NCBI RefSeq assembly: GCF_035930445.1
Contig: NZ_CP142394.1
Span: 3,443,501 to 3,507,500 of the forward strand
Direction: 5' to 3'
Length of the DNA: 64,000 nucleotides
Source of the DNA: Sphingopyxis chilensis
GTDB taxonomy: Bacteria > Pseudomonadota > Alphaproteobacteria > Sphingomonadales > Sphingomonadaceae
Part shown: positions 1 to 8,979 of the stretch, piece by piece
How positions within the stretch are numbered: position 1 is the stretch's first letter
Layout of the letters: each line of letters opens with the position of its first letter
Notes under the pieces: model-generated
What the model was told of the DNA's origin: nothing
What the model saw: the letters and a program-made list of their open reading frames with translations, nothing else
Database searches by the model: none
Made by a program: the position numbers and the translations under genes

Positions 1-742
1 CGGCGAGCTTCGCCGCCATGCGTTCGGTTCCGTCGCGCGTCGGGCAATAGACGATCCCCGGCCCCGGATTGGCGGCGATAAAATCGGTGAGCTGCTTCGC
101 GGGGCTGACGCGCGGGGTCACGCGATAGCGGATGTTCGGCCGGTCGAACCCCGCAAGCACCAGCCCGTCGGCCGGAATGCCGAGCTGGACGAGGATATCC
201 TCGCGCGTGTGCCTGTCCGCCGTCGCCGTCAGTGCAAGCCTCGGCACCGCGGGAAAGGCATCGAGCAAGGGGCGCAGCAGCCGGTAATCGGGCCGGAAGT
301 CATGCCCCCATTCGCTGACGCAATGCGCCTCGTCGATCGCGAACAGCACCGGCGTCCGCGCCGCCATCAGCGAGCGGAAGCCCTCGCCCGTCGCACGCTC
401 GGGCGCGATGTAGAGCAGGTCGAGCTGGCCGTCGCGATAGGCCTGCCGCGTATCGGCGAAATCGGCGTCGACGCTGGTCAGCGATGCCGCTCTTATCCCC
501 GCCGCGCGCGCGCCGCGCAGCTGGTCGTGCATCAGCGCGATCAGCGGCGACACCACGACGACGCATCCGTCCAAGGCAACGGCGGGAAGCTGATAGGTCA
601 GCGATTTGCCCGCGCCCGTCGGCATCACCGCGAGCGTATGCGCGCTCGCCATCACGCGGCTGACGACGTCGCCCTGACGGCCACGAAAATGGTCGAAGCC
701 GAAGGTCGATTTCAGGAGAGGGAGAAGTGCGTCTGCGGACAT
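1..742 (-). CDS. recQ: ATP-dependent DNA helicase RecQ (5' part, runs off the window)
   Basis: SF2 DNA helicase that unwinds DNA in recombination and repair. Only the first 247 residues are present; the gene continues past position 1. Translating the minus strand from the ATG at 742 gives motif I (Walker A) PTGAGKS near residues 41-47, the VVSPLIALMHDQL segment, and motif II DEAH followed by CVSEWGHDFRPDY near residue 138, which is the RecQ signature. LALTATA (motif III) follows. It is the last gene of a minus-strand run; a dispersed repeat separates it from the antiporter gene upstream. The family assignment is firm; the zinc-binding, winged-helix and HRDC regions cannot be checked here. Confidence 0.95.
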   Translation of the reverse strand, partial: MSADALLPLLKSTFGFDHFRGRQGDVVSRVMASAHTLAVMPTGAGKSLTYQLPAVALDGCVVVVSPLIALMHDQLRGARAAGIRAASLTSVDADFADTRQAYRDGQLDLLYIAPERATGEGFRSLMAARTPVLFAIDEAHCVSEWGHDFRPDYRLLRPLLDAFPAVPRLALTATADRHTREDILVQLGIPADGLVLAGFDRPNIRYRVTPRVSPAKQLTDFIAANPGPGIVYCPTRDGTERMAAKLA

Positions 743-800
743 TGGAGAGGGCGATAGGAAGTTTAGGAGCAAGGGGGAAGCCCCACACGTCTCCAATATC

Positions 801-834
801 GTCATTGCGAGCGGAGCGAAGCAATCCAGAGCGG
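801..834. repeat. Dispersed intergenic palindrome (type C)
   Basis: A sequence reading GTCATTGCGAGCGGAGCGAA, followed by GCAATCC, fills most of the gap between recQ and the antiporter gene. It has the look of the short dispersed intergenic repeats common in alphaproteobacterial genomes, and it shares the GTCAT lead-in with the other repeats listed in this window. Confidence 0.55.
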
Positions 835-835
835 T

Positions 836-2479
836 TTACGCTCTAGCCAACATTGCCCGCTCGGCCATCCGTGACGCTGTCTCGCGCTCGGCCATCACCA
901 CATGGTCGGCGCCGCGGCGTACGAGATCATTTACTTCCTCGTCCGAATGCGCCCGCGCAACGATCACGAGCCTGGGGTTGATCGCGCGCGCGCGCCGTAC
1001 GATCGCGCCCGCTTCTATCCCCTCTGGAATCGCGATCAGCAGCGTCGACGCATCCTCCAGCCCCGCCTGCCGCAGGATGCTTTCCTTGGTCGCGTCGCCG
1101 ACGATCACCGTCGCGCCCGCCTCGTGCGCCGCCGCCGCCATATCCTTCTGGTCCTCGATCACCGTCAGCCCCTCGCCCCGCCCGCAGATCATGCCGCCGA
1201 TATGGCTGCCGACGCGGCCATAACCGATCAGCACGACGCCGGCGTTGCACGGCTCGGGTGCCTCCTCGGCGACATCGCCCGGCAGTTTCTCGATCGGCTC
1301 GTCGGCGCGGATGCGCTTCACCGCCAGCGTAAAGAGGATCGGGTTGAGCAGGATCGACAGCATCGACCCCGCGAGGATCAGGTCCCGCCCGGTTTCGGGC
1401 AGGACCTCGAGGCCCACGCCCAGCCCCGCGAGGATGAAGGAAAATTCGCCGATCTGCGCGAGGCTGACCGAAATCGTCAGCGCGGTCTGCGACTTGTAGC
1501 CAAAGGCGCGGACCAGCGCGAAGGCGGCGAGCGACTTGCCGACGACGATGATCGCGACCGTCGCCAGCACCGGCCCCGGCTGTTCGGTCAGCACCTCGGG
1601 ATTGAACAACATCCCGACCGACACGAAGAAGAGTACCGCGAAAGCATCGCGCAGCGGCAGCGTTTCTTCGGCCGCGCGCCGCGACAATTGCGTCTCGCCG
1701 AGGATCATCCCCGCGAAGAAGGCCCCGAGCGCGAAGGACACATCGAAGATCACCGCCGCGCCGAAGGCGACCCCCAGCGCGATCGCGAGCACCGCGAGAC
1801 GGAACAGCTCGCGCGACCCCGAATGCGCGACCCAATGCAGCACCCACGGCAGCACGCGCCGCGCGATCAGGAACATGAAGGCCGCGAAGCCGACGACCTT
1901 GAGCAGTACGACGCCTGCCGATTGCAGCAATCCCGCGCCGTTCGCGTCTTCGGCGCGGTCGCCGAACATCGCGGGCAACAGCACGAGCGCGAGCACCATC
2001 ACCAGATCCTCGACGATCAGCCAGCCGACCGCGATGCGTCCCTTCTCGGTCTCGACCATGTCGCGTGCCTGCAGCGCGCGCAGCAGGACGACGGTCGATG
2101 CAACCGACAGTGCGAGGCCGAACACCGCGCTCCCCTCGACGGGCCAGCCGAGGTAAAGCCCGAGCATCATGCCGAGCGCGGTCGCGACCGCGATCTGCAA
2201 GATCGCCCCCGGCACCGCGATCTTGCGCACCGAGAGCAGGTCCTTCAGCGAAAAGTGGAGGCCGACCCCGAACATCAGAAGAATGACGCCGATCTCGGCG
2301 AGTTGCATCGCGAGCCCCGTATCGGCGACGAACCCCGGCGTGAAGGGACCAACCAATATACCTGCGAGCAGATAGCCCGCGATCGGCGATATTTTCAGGC
2401 GATGCGCGAGCGCGCCCATCAGAAAGGCGACACCAAGGCCCGCGACGATGGTTCCGATCAGCGTGGTATCATGCGGCAT
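836..2479 (-). CDS. CPA2-family K+/H+ antiporter with TrkA-N domain (YbaL-like)
   Basis: Inner-membrane monovalent cation:proton antiporter, 547 residues. About the first 390 residues form a dozen hydrophobic segments of the Na+/H+ exchanger fold, with glycine-rich MLFGVGLHFSLKDL and GAFFAGMILGETQLS stretches typical of CPA2 proteins. From about residue 410 a Rossmann-type RCK/TrkA-N domain begins with VVLIGYGRVGSHIG, the NAD(H)-binding glycine motif. The ATG at 2479 fits the family N-terminus; the open frame continues further upstream but that part runs into the next gene and looks unrelated. The domain order matches YbaL/KefB/KefC. It probably exports K+ during stress; the regulator and the true ion are not visible from sequence. 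Confidence 0.9.
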   Translation of the reverse strand: MPHDTTLIGTIVAGLGVAFLMGALAHRLKISPIAGYLLAGILVGPFTPGFVADTGLAMQLAEIGVILLMFGVGLHFSLKDLLSVRKIAVPGAILQIAVATALGMMLGLYLGWPVEGSAVFGLALSVASTVVLLRALQARDMVETEKGRIAVGWLIVEDLVMVLALVLLPAMFGDRAEDANGAGLLQSAGVVLLKVVGFAAFMFLIARRVLPWVLHWVAHSGSRELFRLAVLAIALGVAFGAAVIFDVSFALGAFFAGMILGETQLSRRAAEETLPLRDAFAVLFFVSVGMLFNPEVLTEQPGPVLATVAIIVVGKSLAAFALVRAFGYKSQTALTISVSLAQIGEFSFILAGLGVGLEVLPETGRDLILAGSMLSILLNPILFTLAVKRIRADEPIEKLPGDVAEEAPEPCNAGVVLIGYGRVGSHIGGMICGRGEGLTVIEDQKDMAAAAHEAGATVIVGDATKESILRQAGLEDASTLLIAIPEGIEAGAIVRRARAINPRLVIVARAHSDEEVNDLVRRGADHVVMAERETASRMAERAMLARA

Positions 2480-2511
2480 GGACCCTGCGTAAAGGGCCCG
2501 CGCGCGCAGGG

Positions 2512-4581
2512 TCAACCCAAGCCCATTATTTTCGTTACGACTGGACCGTCGGGCGACGCAGATCCGTTCGCCGTCGCCGCGATCGCCACGCCGCGCCCGG
2601 GCCGCCCGATCAGGAAGCCCTGCGCTTCGTCGCAGCCCTCGCGCCGCAGCACGTCGAGCTGCTCCGGCGTCTCGATCCCTTCGGCGAGGATCGGGATCGA
2701 CAGGCTCTTGCCGAGCGCGAGCACCGCCCGCAAGATCGCGGTCGACTGGGCGTTGCCGGCGAGTTCGGCAAGGAAGAAGCGGTCGAGCTTGATCTTGTCG
2801 AACGGAAATACGCGCAGCGTTTCGAGCGATGAATAGCCGGTTCCGAAATCGTCGAGCGCCACCCCGACACCAAGCGCCTTGATCTGACGCAGCACATGCA
2901 GCGCGCGTTCGCGGTCGGCGATGATCGCCGTCTCGGTGAGCTCGATCTCCAGCCGTCGCGGCGGCAGGCCGGTGTCGAGCAATATCTGGTGGAACAGGCG
3001 CGGCAGGTCGACATGCGCGAGTTGCAGCGGCGACACATTGACCGCCACCTTCGACGCGTGCGGCCAGGCGGCCGCGTCGGCGCAGGCGCGCCGCATCACC
3101 CATTCGCCGAGCGCCAGGATAAAGCCGTTCGCCTCGGCGAGCGGGATGAACACCGCGGGCGGGATCGAACCGCGGACCGGATGCGTCCAGCGCAGCAGGG
3201 CTTCATATCCGGTGACCTCGCCCGTCGTGACCGAGGTCTGAACCTGATAATGGACGTCGAGCTCGTGACGATCGATCGCGCCGCGCAGGTCGGCCGCGAG
3301 CTCGCGCTGCTCGCGGATCGCCTCGTCGAGCTGCCCGTCATAATGGCACGGCGCGGTCGCGGCATCGGCTTTCGCGCGATACATCGCAAGGTCGGCGTTG
3401 TTCGCCAGCATCTCGGCAGTGGCGGCATCGTCGGGGAAGACCGCGACGCCGATGCTCGCGCCGAGCCGCGCCTCGAAATCGGGAAAAGCCAGCGGCGCTT
3501 TCAGCTCGGAATCGAGCCGTGCCGCGAAGGCGGTCAGCTGCGCGCGATCGGTAAAGCGCGTCAGCGCGACGAATTCGTCGCCGCCCAGCCGCGCGACGAA
3601 TTCATTGTGGCCGAGCATATCGCGCATCCGCTGCGCGAGCCGCGCGAGCACCTCGTCGCCCGCCTTGTGGCCGTGGACATCATTGATTTCCTTGAAGCGG
3701 TCGAGATCGATCGCGCAGAGGCCGACGCGCTCGCCGCTCACCATCGCTGCCCCTATCTGCCGCGCCAGTTCGCCGCGAAAGGCGACGCGATTGGGCAGGC
3801 CCGTCAGTGCGTCGTTCATCGCCATACGCGTCATCTCGCGCAGCGCCTCCGACCGCGTCTGGCGGTCGAGCATCGCGGCGAAGACTCCCGCCGCGATCAC
3901 GATGCCGCCGACGATGACCGTCGCGAGCGCCAGCGCGTTGAATTCCGCCGGACGCAGCGGCGTGGTGTCGAGCGCCATCGGGATGATCCGCATCGCGGTC
4001 ATCGCGAGAAAGTGGAGCGAAGCGATCGCCAGCACGATGAGCAGCGTTGCGAGGGGGACGCGATATCGTACCGTGCGGGTCGTGCGCAGCACGGTCAGCG
4101 CCGCGGCGGCAAAGGCCATCCCGCAGATCACCGCCGCGGCGATATAATGGCCGTCCCAGGTGACGATGCCATCGACGCGGTACGCCGTCATGCCGGTGAA
4201 GTGCATCGCGGCGATCGCGGCGCCGAACAGCGCCCCGCCGATCGCGCCGAAGACCTCGTCCTTCCCCCAGGCCGCGACCGCGAATCCGATGAAGCTACCG
4301 ATCATCGCGACCATCAGCGACGCGATGGTCAGCACCGGGTCGAGCGTCACCGGCGCTTTCGCCTCGAACGCCAGCATGGCGACGAAATGCGTGCACCAGA
4401 TCGTCGCGCTCGCGGCGACCGCGACGAGGAAGGCCCAGGCGACCCCGTGCGCGCGCGATCCATCGCGCGCGCGCTCGAACATCTGGACGATCGCAAAAGC
4501 GCCGACGCCGCAAATCGCGACCGCCAGCGCGACGAGCCACGGATCGTGGTCGATCGCGATACACATCGCCAGCCTGATCAA
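2512..4581 (-). CDS. MHYT-GGDEF-EAL cyclic-di-GMP signalling protein
   Basis: Membrane-anchored protein of 689 residues predicted to make and/or degrade cyclic di-GMP. The N-terminal ~230 residues hold about seven membrane helices with three MHYT-like motifs (CTHFVAM, AMHFTGM, SLHFLAM), a proposed sensor for gases or metal. A GGDEF domain follows, with an intact GGDEF at about residue 334, then an EAL domain with YEALLRW near residue 460, ALDDFGTGYSSL, KLD and AEGIET, so the phosphodiesterase residues look intact. The allosteric RxxD I-site is absent: the equivalent residues read GHNE. I chose TTG at 4581 because AAAGGTGG lies four bases upstream; an ATG at 4566 lacks a well-spaced ribosome site. 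Net activity cannot be told from sequence. Confidence 0.92.
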   Translation of the reverse strand: MIRLAMCIAIDHDPWLVALAVAICGVGAFAIVQMFERARDGSRAHGVAWAFLVAVAASATIWCTHFVAMLAFEAKAPVTLDPVLTIASLMVAMIGSFIGFAVAAWGKDEVFGAIGGALFGAAIAAMHFTGMTAYRVDGIVTWDGHYIAAAVICGMAFAAAALTVLRTTRTVRYRVPLATLLIVLAIASLHFLAMTAMRIIPMALDTTPLRPAEFNALALATVIVGGIVIAAGVFAAMLDRQTRSEALREMTRMAMNDALTGLPNRVAFRGELARQIGAAMVSGERVGLCAIDLDRFKEINDVHGHKAGDEVLARLAQRMRDMLGHNEFVARLGGDEFVALTRFTDRAQLTAFAARLDSELKAPLAFPDFEARLGASIGVAVFPDDAATAEMLANNADLAMYRAKADAATAPCHYDGQLDEAIREQRELAADLRGAIDRHELDVHYQVQTSVTTGEVTGYEALLRWTHPVRGSIPPAVFIPLAEANGFILALGEWVMRRACADAAAWPHASKVAVNVSPLQLAHVDLPRLFHQILLDTGLPPRRLEIELTETAIIADRERALHVLRQIKALGVGVALDDFGTGYSSLETLRVFPFDKIKLDRFFLAELAGNAQSTAILRAVLALGKSLSIPILAEGIETPEQLDVLRREGCDEAQGFLIGRPGRGVAIAATANGSASPDGPVVTKIMGLG

Positions 4582-4683
4582 GAGCCCACCTTTCGCGTCG
4601 ATGTCCGCCGACGTGACGGATAGGTTCGAAGAGGCTCAATGAGCGGAAATCACTTACAAAATTGTAAACAACGGGGTCGCGAA

Positions 4684-6504
4684 TTACGCCTCCACCGTTC
4701 CTTCGTCACGCTCCGCCTGTTGCCGCGCCCACATGTCGGCATAGAGCCCGCGCATGCCAAGCAGCTGGTCGTGCGTGCCCGTTTCGGCGACGCGGCCCTT
4801 CTCGAGCACGATGATGCGGTCGGCGTTCGTCACCGTCGACAGGCGGTGCGCGATCACCAGCGTCGTGCGCCGCGCCGCGATGCGTTCGAGCGTGTCCTGG
4901 ATCGCCGCCTCGGTGCGGCTGTCGAGCGCGCTGGTTGCTTCGTCGAGGATTAGGACGGGCGGGTTCTTGAGCAGGGTGCGCGCGATCGCGACGCGCTGTT
5001 TCTCGCCGCCCGACAGCTTCAGCCCGCGCTCGCCGACCTCGGTCTCGTAACCCTGCGGCAGCAGCGCGACGAAGCCGTCGATCGCCGCGCCCTCGGCGGC
5101 CGCCGCAATCTCGTCGACGCTCGCACCCTCGCGGCCATAGGCGATGTTATAGCCGATGCTGTCGTTGAACAGCACCGTGTCCTGCGGGACGATCCCGATC
5201 TCGGCGCGCAAACTCTTTTGCGTAACCTGGCTGATATCCTGACCGTCGATCAGCACACGCCCGCCTTGCGGGTCATAAAAGCGGAAAAGCAGCCGCGCGA
5301 TCGTCGACTTGCCCGCGCCCGACGGCCCGACGATCGCCAGCGTCTCGCCCGCGCCGACCGCGAAGCTCACGCCGTTCAGGATCGTGCGGTCGGGTTCATA
5401 GCCGAAGACGACATTCTCGAACGCCACCGAGCCGCCGTTCACGACCAGCGGCCGCGCGTCCGGCGCATCCGAAATCTCGGGCGGGGTGTCGATCAGGCGG
5501 AACATCGCCTCCATGTCGATCAGCCCCTGGCGGATCACGCGATAGACCATGCCGAGCATGTCGAGCGGGCGGAAAAGCTGCGCGAGCAAGGTGTTCACCA
5601 GCACCACGTCGCCGACCTTATATTCGCCGGTCGACCAGCCCCACACGGTATAGGCCATCGCGCCCGCGAGCGCCGCATTGGTGATCAGGCTCTGCCCGAT
5701 GTTGAGCCAGGCGAGGCTGTTCTCGCTCTTCACCGCCGCGCGCGCATATTGGTCGGCGACGTCGCGATAGCGCGCTTCCTCGCGGTCCTCGGCGCCGAAA
5801 TATTTGACCGTCTCGTAATTGAGCAGGCTGTCGACGCTGCGCCCGATCGTCAGCGTGTCGAGGTCGTTCATCCGCGTGCGCAGCGCGTTGCGCCAGTCGG
5901 TCACTTTGCGCGTGAAAATGATATAGACGACGACCATCAGCGCGGTCGCGCCGGCAAGGCCGAAGCTGAACCTGGTCCAGAAAATGATCAGCACCGCGGC
6001 GAGCTCGACGATCGTCGGCGCGATGTTGAACAGCAGGAAATAGAGCATCGTGTCGATGCTCTTGGTGCCGCGCTCGATCACTTTCGTGACCTCGCCCGTC
6101 CGCCGCGCGAGGTGGAAGCGCAGGCTCAGCGCGTGGAGGTGGCTGAAGGTCGCGATCGCGAGCTCGCGCGTCGCATCCTGCCCGACGCGTTCGAACACCA
6201 CGTTGCGAAGATTGTCGAACAGCACCCCCGCAAAGCGCGCGCCGGCATAGGCGAGCACCAGCCCGATCGCGAGCAGGGCGCCCTCCTCCATTCCCGGCGC
6301 CATGCGATCGATCGCGGCGCCATACAGGAAGCCCATCGACAGCTGCACGCCCTTCGACGCGAGCACGATGAGGCCCGCAAGAACGATACGGGCCTTCGCC
6401 TCGGCCTGCCCCGCCGGCCACAGATAGGGCAGGAAGCGGCGGAGCGTCGCGAGGACGGGCGGTTCGCGGCTGGCGTCGGCGGAGGTTGCGGTGTCGGGAG
6501 GCAT
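4684..6504 (-). CDS. atm1: Atm1/ABCB7-type ABC exporter (permease and ATPase fused)
   Basis: A 606-residue half-transporter that works as a homodimer in the inner membrane. The first ~330 residues are the six-helix transmembrane domain, with the stretch RRTGEVTKVIERGTKSID typical of the Atm1 group. The ATPase domain follows: GPSGAGKS (Walker A, near residue 396), LSGGEKQRVAIARTLL (signature) and VLILDEATSALD (Walker B). Atm1 homologues, including the structurally known one from Novosphingobium aromaticivorans, export glutathione-linked cargo and support Fe-S homeostasis or heavy-metal tolerance. The cargo here is inferred from family membership. It stands alone between the c-di-GMP gene and a possible tiny gene. 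Confidence 0.93.
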   Translation of the reverse strand: MPPDTATSADASREPPVLATLRRFLPYLWPAGQAEAKARIVLAGLIVLASKGVQLSMGFLYGAAIDRMAPGMEEGALLAIGLVLAYAGARFAGVLFDNLRNVVFERVGQDATRELAIATFSHLHALSLRFHLARRTGEVTKVIERGTKSIDTMLYFLLFNIAPTIVELAAVLIIFWTRFSFGLAGATALMVVVYIIFTRKVTDWRNALRTRMNDLDTLTIGRSVDSLLNYETVKYFGAEDREEARYRDVADQYARAAVKSENSLAWLNIGQSLITNAALAGAMAYTVWGWSTGEYKVGDVVLVNTLLAQLFRPLDMLGMVYRVIRQGLIDMEAMFRLIDTPPEISDAPDARPLVVNGGSVAFENVVFGYEPDRTILNGVSFAVGAGETLAIVGPSGAGKSTIARLLFRFYDPQGGRVLIDGQDISQVTQKSLRAEIGIVPQDTVLFNDSIGYNIAYGREGASVDEIAAAAEGAAIDGFVALLPQGYETEVGERGLKLSGGEKQRVAIARTLLKNPPVLILDEATSALDSRTEAAIQDTLERIAARRTTLVIAHRLSTVTNADRIIVLEKGRVAETGTHDQLLGMRGLYADMWARQQAERDEGTVEA

Positions 6505-6606
6505 GAACGCCCCATGTAGGGGCGCGGGAGCTCAACGCCAAGCGGCTCGCTTCCCTGCTCCCGCATCCCGGCGCGGGCCGGCATGACGATTATCGGGACG
6601 GCAGAG

Positions 6607-6756
6607 CTATATTTTCTGGCGCGGCACCGCGTGGCGGATGATCCGGTCGATCAGCCGCCGCTCTTCGGATGTCGGGGTCGGCACGATCGCGGCGGGCGGT
6701 TCCTGGCGCCGACCGAACAGCGGACGGCGGGGCGGGACGAGGGGGGAAAAGCGCAT
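6607..6756 (-). CDS. Possible 49-residue protein
   Basis: A short open frame beginning MRFSPLVPPRRPLFGRRQ and ending with IDRIIRHAVPRQKI. It is basic and proline-rich, with an amphipathic stretch SEERRLIDRIIRHA at the C-terminus. I do not recognise it. Support: its third codon positions are G/C-rich like neighbouring genes, and it fills an otherwise empty gap of about 350 bases between atm1 and lptA on the same strand as both. Against: short length and no independent evidence of expression. Confidence 0.4.
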   Translation of the reverse strand: MRFSPLVPPRRPLFGRRQEPPAAIVPTPTSEERRLIDRIIRHAVPRQKI

Positions 6757-6861
6757 GGGGGCTGCCTTCAATCTGACGCGGCGCGCCCCCCGGCTCCGCT
6801 ATGATCTGGTCCCGGCACCCATGGTGCAGCCGCATGGTTGCAGCCCGGTAAAGCGGCGTGG

Positions 6862-7437
6862 TTACTGCTTTCTTTCCGGTACCGTGAAGGTGCCGGTGAC
6901 GCGCCCGCCGGTGCCGCCCTGGACGGCGTTGCCATCGGGACCGCGCGACGCGCCGCGCCCGTCGACCGTCGCGCGGCCGCTGTTGAGATCGATCACGAGC
7001 CGCCCGCCGCGCAGATTGTTGCCGCGCTGGCGCAGCTCTACATTGCCGACCATCGTGATCAGGCGGCGGTCGAGGTCATAGATGGCGACATTGCCCTTCG
7101 CCGTCTCGTCGCCCTTCACCACCGTCACGCCGCCCGTCGCATCGAGCCGGTTGACGTCGGTGCCGCCCGAGCGCGTATAGGCGACGGTCATCCGCGGCGC
7201 GGTGACCGTCAGCCCCGCCTGCGTCACACGGACATTGCCCGCCAGCACGACGCGGTCTGCGCGATCCTGCACCTCGATGCTGCCCGCCGCGAAATCGACG
7301 GGCGCGTTGCTGTTGTGATTGGCGAGCGCCTGCGCCTCGGCCCGGTCCGCAGTGCCGGCGGAAAGGACGGCGAGACTGGTCAGGGCAAAGCTCGCGCCAG
7401 CAAGCGCCATGCTCTTCATGGTCCAAAGCCGGTTCAT
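6862..7437 (-). CDS. lptA: Lipopolysaccharide transport periplasmic protein LptA
   Basis: Periplasmic bridge protein that carries lipopolysaccharide (or related glycolipid) from LptC to LptDE. The 191-residue product has an N-terminal signal peptide ending near AEAQA (about residue 36), then an OstA-type beta-jellyroll: IEVQDRADRVVLAGNVRVTQ, VTAPRMTVAY and DETAKGNVAIYDLDRR are typical repeating strands. The start overlaps the lptC stop by four bases (7434-7437), indicating translational coupling. The lptB ATPase gene that often follows lptA is not present downstream in this window. Many sphingomonads carry sphingolipids in the outer leaflet, so the exact cargo is open. Confidence 0.92.
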   Translation of the reverse strand: MNRLWTMKSMALAGASFALTSLAVLSAGTADRAEAQALANHNSNAPVDFAAGSIEVQDRADRVVLAGNVRVTQAGLTVTAPRMTVAYTRSGGTDVNRLDATGGVTVVKGDETAKGNVAIYDLDRRLITMVGNVELRQRGNNLRGGRLVIDLNSGRATVDGRGASRGPDGNAVQGGTGGRVTGTFTVPERKQ

Positions 7438-8072
7438 TTGAGCACTCCCTGATTGATCCTGAGCCGCGCATTGCCTTCCAGCCGCACGATCCGCTTGTCG
7501 AGGTCGGCCGAAATCTGGTTGGCCGAAAACGGGCCGATGTTCAACGCGCCGTTGACGCCGCCCGTGCCGGTGAGGGTGCGCGTCTTCAAATCGACCGCGA
7601 CATTGCTCGCGTCGATATGATAGCCGTTCGCGCTCTTGACCTGCACCGTTCCGGGCACCGCGACCTTTTCGGTTTCCATATTATAGGCACCGTCGCGCGC
7701 AACGATCGTCGCGGGGCCGTCGGCGAGCTTGATCGCCCCCGACAGGTCGGTCATCCGCACGATCGGCTCGGCCGAGCTTTTCTGCACCGCGCTGCCCGCG
7801 AGCAGCGCAAAAGGCTGCCCCTTCGCATCTTGCCCGCGATATTCGGCGCGCGTCACCTTCATCCGCTCGCTCGCCATGTCGACCTTGTCCTTGGCGAGCA
7901 GGAAGCTGATCTCGGCACGCTGAGTGAAGGGGGAGAAGACGAGCACCGCCGCGACGACGCCGATGACGAGCGGCAGGCCGAAGCGCAGGATGCGCACCAC
8001 CCGGTCGTGGCTCGAGCCGCTTCGCGCCCACATCTGGCGCATCGTGCGGTCAAGGTCGGCGCGTTCGGACAT
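7434..8072 (-). CDS. lptC: LPS export ABC transporter periplasmic protein LptC
   Basis: Single-pass inner-membrane protein of 212 residues that receives lipopolysaccharide from LptB2FG and passes it to LptA. A cytoplasmic stretch of about 25 residues precedes one membrane helix (ILRFGLPLVIGVVAAVLVF, residues ~28-46); the rest is periplasmic with the VTRAEYRGQDAKGQPFALLA segment typical of LptC. It overlaps lptA by four bases. The exonuclease gene lies upstream on the same strand with a 28-base gap, so the three may be one transcript. Confidence 0.92.
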   Translation of the reverse strand: MSERADLDRTMRQMWARSGSSHDRVVRILRFGLPLVIGVVAAVLVFSPFTQRAEISFLLAKDKVDMASERMKVTRAEYRGQDAKGQPFALLAGSAVQKSSAEPIVRMTDLSGAIKLADGPATIVARDGAYNMETEKVAVPGTVQVKSANGYHIDASNVAVDLKTRTLTGTGGVNGALNIGPFSANQISADLDKRIVRLEGNARLRINQGVLK

Positions 8073-8100
8073 TCATCAGGACCTTCGTGCGAATCGCTCG

Positions 8101-8718
8101 TCAGCTGTGCGCAAAAATATCGGCCTCGGGCCAACCGGCGAGGTCAAGCGCGGCGCGCGTCGGCAGGAAATCGAAACAGGCCTGCGCGAGTTCGGCCCGC
8201 CCCTCGCGCGCCAGCCGCGTATCGAGAATCGCCTTCATCGCGTGCAGGAAACGCACGTCACTCGCCGCATAGTCGCGCTGCGCGTCGCTGAGCTCGGCGG
8301 CGCCCCAGTCGCTCGACTGCTGCTGCTTCGACACTTCCTGGCCGAGCAATTCGCGCACCAGTTCCTTGAGGCCGTGCCGGTCGGTATAGGTGCGCACCAG
8401 CTTCGAGGCGATCTTGGTGCAATAGACGGGCGCGGTCACGACGCCGAGCGCCTGCTGCAGCGCGGCGATGTCGAAGCGGGCAAAATGAAAGAGCTTCAAC
8501 CGGCCCGGATCGGTCAATATCCCCTTCAGCACGGGCGCATCATAGGCGCTGCCGGGGTTGAAACGGACCAGATGCTCGTCGCCCGACCCGTCGCTGATCT
8601 GGACGAGGCACAGCCGGTCGCGCAGCGGATTGAGGCCCATCGTCTCGGTATCGATCGCGACCGCGCCGGGGCCGATCACGCCCTCGGGCAAATCTTCTTC
8701 GTGGAAATAGACTGTCAT
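8101..8718 (-). CDS. nrnC: RNase D-like 3'-5' exonuclease (NrnC type)
   Basis: A 205-residue DEDDy exonuclease. The catalytic motifs are visible: DTET near residues 23-26 (ExoI), the FHFARFDIAAL segment (ExoII) and the Tyr-containing AQRDYAASDVRFL (ExoIII). It lacks the HRDC domains of full-length RNase D, and this short architecture is that of alphaproteobacterial NrnC, known from Bartonella and Brucella as the enzyme that destroys di- and oligoribonucleotides and substitutes for Orn. That role would link it to pGpG turnover downstream of the c-di-GMP enzymes in this window. Assignment to NrnC rather than another short RNase D paralogue is inference. Confidence 0.88.
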   Translation of the reverse strand: MTVYFHEEDLPEGVIGPGAVAIDTETMGLNPLRDRLCLVQISDGSGDEHLVRFNPGSAYDAPVLKGILTDPGRLKLFHFARFDIAALQQALGVVTAPVYCTKIASKLVRTYTDRHGLKELVRELLGQEVSKQQQSSDWGAAELSDAQRDYAASDVRFLHAMKAILDTRLAREGRAELAQACFDFLPTRAALDLAGWPEADIFAHS

Positions 8719-8979
8719 CAGGTCGCCTTAGGCCAAGCGGCCCTGCCGCTCAATGGCTGGTTTGCAGGCCCGCCCCATAGCCACCGAAGCCCGCGGCAAA
8801 CCGTGCAATATTCCGCAGCATCTTTCTGAAATTTTCTGTTCGCAGCCTGTGGATAATTAGGCTATATCTTGCGTCCTTGATGGCATGGGGCGAGTCTGTG
8901 CCCGTGGTGAACTGCGTCCCCGTCCGGCGCAAGGAGCCGGTTGAATGGGGTATGGACGACCGAAAGCGACTACTAAGCA

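Noticed and set aside
902..2836. A 644-codon open frame antisense to the antiporter gene, and similar long antisense frames at 2896-4623 and 22819-25509
   Set aside because: In GC-rich DNA stop codons are rare in the reverse frames. These lie fully opposite well-recognised genes, and their products are low-complexity Arg/His/Asp/Ala strings without domain signatures.
8848..8856. A perfect DnaA-box match (TTATCCACA on the minus strand) near the cold-shock gene; considered with gyrB as a sign of oriC
   Set aside because: It is a single box; one such match is expected by chance at about this length, and there is no cluster, dnaA or dnaN gene nearby.
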